Below are positions 56,813 to 64,000 of a stretch of 64,000 nt of DNA, piece by piece; position 1 is the first letter of the stretch; every line of letters starts with the position of its first letter. The stretch lies in assembly GCA_013407085.1 (NCBI GenBank), contig JACCGJ010002009.1, positions 19,759 to 83,758 of the forward strand, written 5' to 3'. The translations under genes were made by a program, and so were the position numbers. The notes beneath the pieces were generated by a model. That model was not told where the DNA came from. It saw only the letters and a program-made list of their open reading frames with translations, and ran no database searches. This stretch comes from Atriophallophorus winterbourni (taxonomy: Eukaryota; Platyhelminthes; Trematoda; Plagiorchiida; Microphallidae).

Positions 56813-57100
56813 AAGTTCAGTTCAGTTTGCACAGGACTAACGAGCCAATGGAGCGTCCAGAATTTCTTTCGGTGGAAAGCTGCAGAAAAGCACTCACCAC
56901 TGCCAAAACGTTTTTTTCTTTTTGTCTATTTAAAATCTTCGACGATCGCGACGCCAAAAGATTATCCGGGTTGTATTTATGAAGCACCGCGTTAAAGTTG
57001 ATGCTGAAAAAAAGCAGTTTCTCTTCACCAGCACGGTGAGAGGTCAGCTGAGGTAGCATCGTGTATAATAAAAAACAGAGAAATCTAGCCCTCACTTTAA
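56813..57100 (-). repeat. LINE 5' region with minus-strand frame
   Basis: A 92-codon frame (57095-56817) lies just upstream of the CR1-like ORF. Its TCACCGTGCTGGTGAAGAGA block also occurs near 62047-62070, at the 5' end of the next LINE, which indicates a shared 5' UTR rather than a host protein. Confidence 0.55.
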
Positions 57101-57239
57101 TACGGGATAACGCTAAAAGATGAACTACATGAGCTTGTATAGCAATTAAGGAGAGTGTTCAGGATTAAACGTACCACAGTTGTGGTCCAAACCCTGCCTA
57201 AAAATTGAGACGTTACTGCAGGATATAAGTCCTTCTGGA

Positions 57240-57570
57240 AGAATGTTCCAGAAGTTTACAACCATAAGCAAGATCAGTTTGCACAGGAAATTAAGTGGCT
57301 AATGAGCGATTCCTGCGTCAATAATTTCTTTGTTAAGTAAGCTACAGATAAGCGACCGCCCCTGCCAAAACATTTTTTACATTTTTGTCAGTTTTAAATG
57401 TTCGACGATCAAGACGCAAAGAGATTATCTGGAATTTGTTTGGTTCAGTTTACACAGGACAGTATATAGCTAACAACATAATCGGGCGTCCAGAATTTCT
57501 GTAGGTGGAAAGCTTCAATGGAGCGTCAATCACTGCCAAAGATGATTTATTCTTCTTCGGTATCCTCTTG
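57240..57570 (-). repeat. Diverged tandem copies of the LINE 5' block
   Basis: Two more copies of the 56813-57000 sequence (shared CAGTTTGCACAGGA/CAGTTTACACAGGA, GCGTCCAGAATTTC, CAC.GCCAAAA, GACGCAAA.AGATTATC on +). The three units, about 170 bases each, look like a tandemly repeated 5' UTR promoter unit. Confidence 0.6.
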
Positions 57571-57599
57571 GTAAGCGATGATAAGTCATGTGTTTTACA

Positions 57600-59190
57600 G
57601 GCTGTACATCAGTCCCACTATTTAAAAATAAATGAATAAATGTTTTATTCTTGGATTTCAAAGGTATGCTAAGCATGGTCAATAATTATCAAAATTGTTT
57701 GTTTACATAAAGCATAGAAAATGGACAATAGTTATTAAATTTTCAAGGTCATACGTGCAGGTAAATCTTTCGTTCGTTAAAATGGTAAACATGGTAATCA
57801 ATCAGTTTTACAGAAATTCAATATATGAGCTCTTATTGTATGAAAGGAAAATCGAGTGAGGGGGAAAATGACACGAAGAATATTGAAGAACGATGGACCT
57901 GATCATCGAAGATGTGGAGAATCTCGAAGAGTCAGAATCTTCAAAAATGTTCAGATGGAACACTTTGTTATTGTCGGAATATATATTTTGAATGGAGAAT
58001 GTCTTTTAGTGGGTTGTCGGGTCGCAGTGTGGCATCGTCTATGAGCCGGAATTCTTCACGTGGATGTAAGGAGGTAATCTGGAACATAAATACTAAGGGA
58101 CCGAGTGAATGTTCATTATGAAAGTTGAAAAACTGATAACACTGTTAATATCCATCAATGTCATGATTGCATAGTTCATCTAATGAGACATCTAGGTTGA
58201 AAAGTTTCATCAATTTTTCAACTGTGAGGAATGAATTCAGATGTGATTTAAAATCACATAGTGAGGCATAAAGTCCTATGTTTTTCGGAAGAATATTTCA
58301 AAGTTTAGCGTATTTCTTTAGGTAGAAGTTACTTCATACTCTAGTATAGAATCTAGATAATTCCACTAGGTTATCTTGATTTCCCAAATTATATCTAGAA
58401 CCTTGTCGGAAGCGAATAGTCGAATTTATATCTATATTATTAGAATATATTATTCTGAAAAAACAGTATTAGGTTGTGTCTAATTCCACGGAACCATAGT
58501 GGTTCTAGATTGAGCTGCTTACATCTTTTCTATATGATTTATTCGAGCTATATCCGGTGATTTATTTGGTGAAAATACGTTGTACTTTTTCCCAAACGAT
58601 GTTATCGGTTTTGCTTATACTGCTATATATTATATTACAGTAATCAAAGAGGGGCATAGTGAAAAGTTTATAAAGTTTTAACTTACAGTTTGGGAGAGTA
58701 AAGAACTTATGAAACATATTTACACTCTGCTTTGCCTTCGAGATCACGTGATTTATATGCTCGTTGAATGTAAGCGATGCTGAATATTTGAATCCCAGAT
58801 CACGTGTGCAATCGATAATTTGAATGGGATTACTATTATGAAGGATTGAGTTATCGGGAATTGTGCATCTTAAAGGCATGAACTTAGATGTTTCTACAGA
58901 GAATGAGAGACTATTAATTTTACCCCATTTGGATAATGCATGAAAATTTTTGTTTAGTCTAGCAATGTAAGTTTTTTGTTTCAGAAGATGGGAAAAATTA
59001 CTAATATCATGTCGTCTGCGAAAAAGAAAAGTTTACTATGAGAGATGACTGTATGTACATCATTTATGTATAGGTGAAAAAGTAATGAACCTAAAACACT
59101 GCCTTGTATAACGCCACTTAAAATCAGCAAGGTGCGCGATCCGTGAACATTAACCTCAACACAGTATGTGCGATCTGTAATAAACCGGTA
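57600..59190 (-). pseudogene. LINE (CR1-like), RT and C-terminal part
   Basis: Minus strand. 59190-58981: HHYRFITDRTYCVEVNVHGS, then GVIQGSVLGSLLFHLYINDV and LFFFADDM (RT motifs; catalytic FADD intact). 58879-58562: CTRDLGFKYSASLTFNEHIN, CKLKLYKLFTMPLFDYCNII (the LY....P..DY segment). Weaker traces down to about 58100. Its upstream part lies beyond the inserted array, at 59800-62070. Confidence 0.75.
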
Positions 59191-59394
59191 GTGGTGTGTA
59201 AGGGATGGGGATGTGAACAACACATTACTCTGGTCATCCATAATCGCATTGAGTGCTTTGACCAAGAAGCACTTTGTGATTCTGTGTCAGAACATCGTGG
59301 TTCGTTGTACGAACCCTATGTAACAGTGGCATTCAAGTATAATCTTGTTTACCACTTTTCCACTGTTCCAAGGCTCACTGAACCTGATCTTACT

Positions 59395-59440
59395 GTCTCC
59401 ACCCAATGACGGCAAACAGCCAGAAATTCAAAGTGGTGTG
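59395..59440 (+). ncRNA. Hammerhead-like segment, unit 1/2 junction
   Basis: CTCCACCCAATGACGGCAAA, then CAGCCAGAAATTC and GTGGTG. The first box is CCAATGA rather than CTGATGA and the first stem II pair is C.A, so it is inactive. Stem II GGC-AAACA-GCC is preserved. Confidence 0.6.
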
Positions 59441-59636
59441 TAAGGGATGGGGATGTGAGCAACACATTAATTTGGTCATCCATAAGCGCCTTGAGTGCTT
59501 TGCCCAAGAATCACTTTGTGATTCTGTGTCTGAACATCGTGGTTCGTTGTACGAACCGTATGTAACAGTGGCATTCAAGTATAATCTTGTTTACCACTTA
59601 TCCACTTTTTAAAAGCTCACTGAACCTAATCTTACT

Positions 59637-59682
59637 GTCTTCATTTGATGACGGCAAACAGCCCGAAACAGGTAGTGGTGTG
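59637..59682 (+). ncRNA. Hammerhead-like segment, unit 2/3 junction
   Basis: TTGATGA, CGGC, AAACA, GCCC, GAAACAGGTA, GTGGTG. One change in the first box (C3 to U), a C.C mismatch at the first stem II pair, and a stem III of ACAGGU. The GAAA box and GUA cleavage triplet are retained. Probably weak or inactive. Confidence 0.6.
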
Positions 59683-59799
59683 TAACGGATGGGGATGTGA
59701 GCAACACATTACTTTGGTCATCCGTAAGCGCCTTGTGTGCTTTGACCAAGAATCACTTTGTGATTCTGTGTCGGAACATCGTGGTTCTCTTGTTTAAGC

Positions 59800-62070
59800 A
59801 AGAGAAGCTGAAATTCTTTCCCACTCATTTTGCATATGGCTGGAGGCATGCCGGGTGTGACAGTTTTATAACTGACAGTTGATTGCTGACATAATTTACT
59901 TATGTCACTCAGGTTTTATTTCAAATTATATAGTGTATTAAGCGAAGGAAGACGACAGGTTGTATAAACGTAGTTTTAATTGTTGTAGGTAGAATTAGAG
60001 TACAGAAGAAATTCTTCAAATATAGCATCAGGTGAACTAATAATTGTTTTAACTGCGGATGAATTACAATATTTGATAATGAAATCTTTGTTGCTGGGTT
60101 AGTTGGAAGATCTTAACATGAAAAGCTTACTTAGTGATTTCGGCTTATCCTGACTTTGTTTTCGTCGGCTATATGTGTGTTATCTAAAGCATATCGGTGA
60201 CTTCTTGATAGTTCATAAGATCGAAGAAGGACGAAAATGTCATGTGTTTTCACAGCATCAGAATGTAGTTTAATCATTTTCTTTTCTATTTACTGGGCTT
60301 TCGTTAATTTTGTGTGCCTAATGGGCTCATATGACGCCTTCATAAGTAACCCTTTTAATTGTGAATGAAATGTTGAAGAGAACGTTGAGAAATCACTAGA
60401 GAGGAAGATTCGGCTCCAATCTTCTGTTCTAATAAATTTTGACAGTAGATTCCAGTTAATGTAGTTGTAGTCATGCTATCATCAGATAGCGACAAAGAAG
60501 GGACAGAAGCTGTGGCGCATAATATTTGGAATGATAATATTCTATGGTCACCGTTAAGGAAAGATGAAAGTATCTTCAGGTTAGCTGGAGTAAGGTTCAG
60601 AGTGAAGACTAAGTCTAAGATATTGTCATTTCTGGTAAGTTGGTCGATAAATTGCTTATATCCTAGTAAGTCAATCGTTCTGGTGAAAGGTGTATAGCAG
60701 CTATGATGTGCAGGATCGTGCCAGTTTAATTTTGGCATGTTGAAGTCACCAGCAATGAGTATATATTTCATGTAGTGTAGAGATGCTTCTATAAACGCAT
60801 TAATTAAGGAATCCATTCTAGAGATGGTTGAAAACGGTGGATATTAAATACAACCTATTAAGAGATCTAAGGATGGTAATACAATCCACGTTGAGTCATC
60901 TAGCTCTGACATACTAGGTGAAGTAAAGGTATCAGCTTTAAACCTGGAATGAACATAGATAAGAGTAGAACCTCCCTGTTCTAAAGTTCGGTTTATTCCT
61001 GAATATCTGATAATTAGGTATTATTATTCTCCAACGTCATTTGTTAGTGTGTGGGCTTCCTGACTGCTGTGTTTCTAAATGAGATAGGATTTGGGAGAAG
61101 AGCTTGTGTCTGTCTGAATGTAGGTAAGGGAAATGAACGTTTAGAGGGTGGCGGTGTTCTGTGAACTATGTCGTGTGCATGTGATGAGGCTTGGCTTCTT
61201 ACAGGTGTAGTAACTACGAGTTATCATACTGCATACACTCAGATGTATCGGAAGGAGTTTGGTTTGTGGGATTAATGGTAAATTTGAGCTTCTTACGCCT
61301 GAAACGCCTCTGCATTGAGGTGAGGCCAGGCTTCATAGTTAAATTAAAAAATCCAGGAATGGATTTCAGAATAATTCTATTCTCTAATATATATGAAACG
61401 AAACATTTTTCGGTGAATTTTATAAGTATTGGGGTCCGTTGTTTCATGCTGTTTTGCGTAAACGTACAAAAGCAGCACAATCTGTCGGAATACCGTATGA
61501 AGTGAGAAAACATCTTTTCAAGTCATTTAAAGGATAATTATCAGCTACATTTAATAAAATGATATTCTTAGAACGAGTTTCTCTTCGCGTAATTTTATTA
61601 CATAGAGTTTCTACAAATTTATTGGCTTGTATAAGGATATCATTATCAATAATAGAATTGGGATTTATATAAGAAAATAAAGGTTTAGGAGAATCAAATA
61701 AAGTTTGAGAAGTTGTTATTTCCTTACGAAGACTTAATATTTCAGATTGTTATTTTTTCAGTTTATTTGAGATTAAAGAAGTGTCATTATCTAACCTTAT
61801 AGTGCAATTTCTTGTTTGAGAAATATTACGAATTTTAATACGGCGAAAGATTGATGTTTTAGGATGCATAATGTATAAAATATCGTGGAACGCAAAATTT
61901 AACTTTAAGATATTATCATAAGTTATCAGTTTCGGTATGTAGCGTATAGAGGAACAAGGAATAGGAAATGTAATTGGGATCAGGTACCGTATTCAAGCGC
62001 GCGCCAATTTCAAGTAGCTGCGACTAAGAAAAACGGAAAGGTTTTCTCTTCACCAAGCTGGTGGGAGGTT
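59800..62070 (-). pseudogene. LINE (CR1-like), endonuclease part and 5' region
   Basis: Minus strand. 60816-60355 encodes an AP-endonuclease segment: KYILIAGDFNMPKLNWHDPA, LLGYKQFIDQLTRNDNILDL and a terminal FLNGDHRILSF (compare SDH...). It continues upstream with decayed sequence to the TCACCAAGCTGGTGGGAGG block at 62049-62067, matching the 5' block at 57017-57040. Together with 57600-59190 it is one element split by the hammerhead-like array. Confidence 0.7.
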
Positions 62071-62149
62071 AGCTATGGAAAATTGGTGTGTACCTTTAAA
62101 ACATGACATTTAAAAATAGGCATTATATAATAGGATTTTTTAAAATCGT

Positions 62150-64000
62150 AAAGCGCGCGCGACCGCTTCGGAAGAGCAGTTATGTCGCATAATAACCTCG
62201 GGCCACCTGGTGAAACGGTCTATTCGGGTGATAATATATGTACGGCCACGTGAGTGTGGTAAAGGGCCGACTAGTTCTACGAGGATAAAAAATGCGCTCA
62301 TTCGTTTCCACAAAATTTCCTAATGGACACTTGTTATGTCGGTGGATTTTCGTGCGTTTACATTCACCACTTGTTTTAGCACATTGCCAACGTCCGTATT
62401 GGCTTCCGACCAAATAAACCGAAGAGTAATTAGTTTAACTCTTGCACAAATGCCAGAATGTGAAAAATGATGTAGGGTATCGAACACTTGCCGTTTGAAC
62501 GCAGACGGGTTAAACGGTCCGACAGTGCTTTGCGATACGTCGCAAAGGATATGACCCCATCCACCAGGCTTTTATACTATTGTATTTTTCATGTTTTTAT
62601 TCATATCGTATTAACTTTTTTAACCATAAATCATTGAATCCTTGAATCCTTGAAAAGGGGAGAGGTCGATGTCATTGGAAAAGAGGAATCCCTGAGCTTT
62701 TCGATTTCAGAATCGACAGTTTGCAAAGCAGAGACTTAGCTGAGGTTGAAAGAGGATGGCAACTATATCACGCCTATTCTAGAGTGTGCATCCGAGACAA
62801 CATTTTGTGATCTGAGATGTGTCGTATGTCAGTTTTGAATTTACTGAAAAATTTCAGGTGTCTAATCTCTCTATGGGTTATCCATCTACAGATCTGCTTA
62901 TTGACTGAATTAGGGGATTATTATCAGTTAACACGGTAAACTGCTTACCTTCCCGAATGTGGCGGAAGTGCTTGACCATTAGATATATTAAAAGTAGTTC
63001 TCAATCAAATGTGCTGTATCGAGTCTCTGTCGGTTGTAGTCACTTCAAAAAAACGACAATGAAAAACCATGAAGCAACAACATACCCTTGAAGCACTGCT
63101 CTCTGCCTCGGCGGATGCGTCCGTGAATCATGAAAGTAGCGCATCTGGCCTATAGTGCTTCAGGGATGTTATCTCAGCGACATGCTTCTTCAGCGATGAG
63201 AATATTTATTTGTTTGCCTCCGTCGAAATTAACGAATTTGCTTTACCTTAACGGCTGAAAGACGCGCGCGCATTGCGGTATGAAAAGAGTGTAGTTCACT
63301 ATTCAAAGAAATTGCTGGTGGGTTCTGGGAAGTTAAGGATTGTTCCGGTATTTTCTTCCAGTGGTTCGATACCTGAAGCCGAGGGTTAATGACCTAGGAA
63401 ATTGACTGCGGTCTGACCAAAACTGAACTTGTTCGCGATAATCCTAACCCCATGACTAGAAGAACGATCGCAAAGCGCAGCTGGTGACGAATATGGTCTT
63501 GCTCAGAGGTGCTAGCGAGCAGTACATCACCAAGTTAGACGTAAGCGAAATTAAGTCTTCTGCAAACCTGAACGATAAATCGTTGGAATGCTTGAGCTGC
63601 ACTACGTAGATCGAAAGGTATACACATAAACTCGCAGTGTCCAAACCGCATTCTAACGGCCGTATTCGTAATGTCTACTTTAGCTACTGGGATTTGGTTG
63701 TAAGCCCGAACAAGTTCCACCTTACTAAAAATGGTGCACTTGTGGATAATGGCACTCAAGTCTTGAATATGCGGAATGGGGTATCTATCAGTTACTGTCG
63801 CCTTATTCAGCCTACGGTAATCGTCGCACGGATTCTAATCGTTCGTTCGTTTTCTTCCGAGAAGAGCACCCTCAGTTACTAGATGGCAGTTTAATGCCTG
63901 ATTTTAGTATGTGCTGGAACTTCTTGCGCGCGATATGCAACTTCACTCTGTGTAATTGCCTCGGTCGTCCGTAAACAGTTAGACCACTCGTGATAATGTA
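62150..64000 (-). mobile_element. Ty3/gypsy retrotransposon, pol region, truncated by window end
   Basis: Minus strand. 63759-63535 encodes the RT start: TIFSKVELVRAYNQIPVAKV, TAVRMRFGHCEFMCIPFDLR and SAAQAFQRFIVQVCRRLNFA, the classic Ty3/gypsy block (IPFDLR where PFGLRNA is usual). RNase H traces occur near 62930 (FTVLTDNNPLI). Integrase core near 62275-62170: VELVGPLPHSRGRTYIITRI and DRFTRWPEV. Stops and shifts make it inactive. It continues beyond position 64000 toward gag. It is a different copy from the one at 25.7-27.3 kb. Confidence 0.85.

Larger units (their letters stand above)
59191..59790 (+). repeat. 242-bp tandem array with hammerhead-like motif (subfamily B)
   Basis: Two complete units and a half: GTGGTGTGTAAGGGATGGGG starts at 59191 and 59433, and GTGGTGTGTAACGGATGGGG at 59675, an exact period of 242. 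Each unit has GAACATCGTGGTTC followed by TTGTACGAACC, CAGTGGCATTCAAGTATAAT, CACTGAACCTGATCTTACTG, then the ribozyme-like segment. The array lies within a LINE on the other strand, between RT and endonuclease parts, so it inserted there. The third unit ends near GGTTCTCTTG. Confidence 0.95.

Noticed and set aside
1..64000. tRNA, rRNA, CRISPR array or prokaryotic operon signals
   Set aside because: No cloverleaf-compatible sequence, rRNA segment or regularly spaced short repeats were seen. The tandem arrays have 210-242 bp units and belong to mobile repeats.

Overview
The window looks like a stretch of platyhelminth nuclear genome, most likely a digenean trematode. It is AT-rich and intron-rich, and it is packed with decayed non-LTR retrotransposons of CR1-like and RTE-like type, Ty3/gypsy pieces, a mosaic SINE, and short repeats carrying hammerhead-ribozyme motifs. 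There is no prokaryotic gene organisation, no rRNA, no tRNA and no CRISPR. The species assignment is inference from repeat types and gene structure.

Host genes. (1) A NEMP1/TMEM194 nuclear-envelope protein lies on + at 3859-5301, with its whole coding region in one exon that begins just after a splice acceptor. (2) A HOMER postsynaptic scaffold gene lies on - and spans about 53.9-34.3 kb. Four coding-exon junctions fit in phase: 50863-50695, 43134-43003, 41888-41808, 35690-35337 and 34600-34265. With a tentative ATG exon at 53865-53861 the protein is about 358 residues, the usual length for Homer. (3) A candidate signal-peptide exon at 11413-11505 (+) ends in a perfect splice donor, and an unrecognised 264-codon terminal exon lies at 19710-20512 (+). 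They could be the two ends of one gene. (4) An unassigned 148-codon ORF lies at 883-1329 (-), and an orphan exon-like stretch lies at 44551-44686 (-) inside a Homer intron.

Mobile DNA by region. 0-3 kb: an RTE 3' fragment and a SINE cluster. 6-12 kb: SINE, CR1 debris and hammerhead repeats, including a head-to-head foldback. 12.7-18 kb: at least four CR1-like pieces on -, one with a PHD-type finger. 21-24 kb: two hammerhead repeat subfamilies. 24-30 kb: CR1 endonuclease remnant, an internally deleted Ty3/gypsy element, further CR1 remnants. 30.7-40.3 kb: three 3' ends of a LINE with a C-terminal C2H2-like finger, one with its RT attached. 48-49.8 kb: an RTE reverse transcriptase running into a 1000-N assembly gap. 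52.5-57.6 kb: a near-complete CR1-like element plus an internally deleted sibling. 57.6-62.1 kb: another LINE interrupted by a 242-bp tandem hammerhead-like array. 62.1-64 kb: the pol region of a second Ty3/gypsy element running off the window.

The most interesting signal is the hammerhead-bearing repeats. They fall into two subfamilies (about 210-bp and 242-bp units) with at least eight recognisable copies. Two copies keep the conserved core, some copies carry an RNA polymerase III B-box match, and most copies carry substitutions expected to weaken or abolish self-cleavage. Homer introns and NEMP1 flanks have absorbed many SINEs, but the recognised exons are intact.
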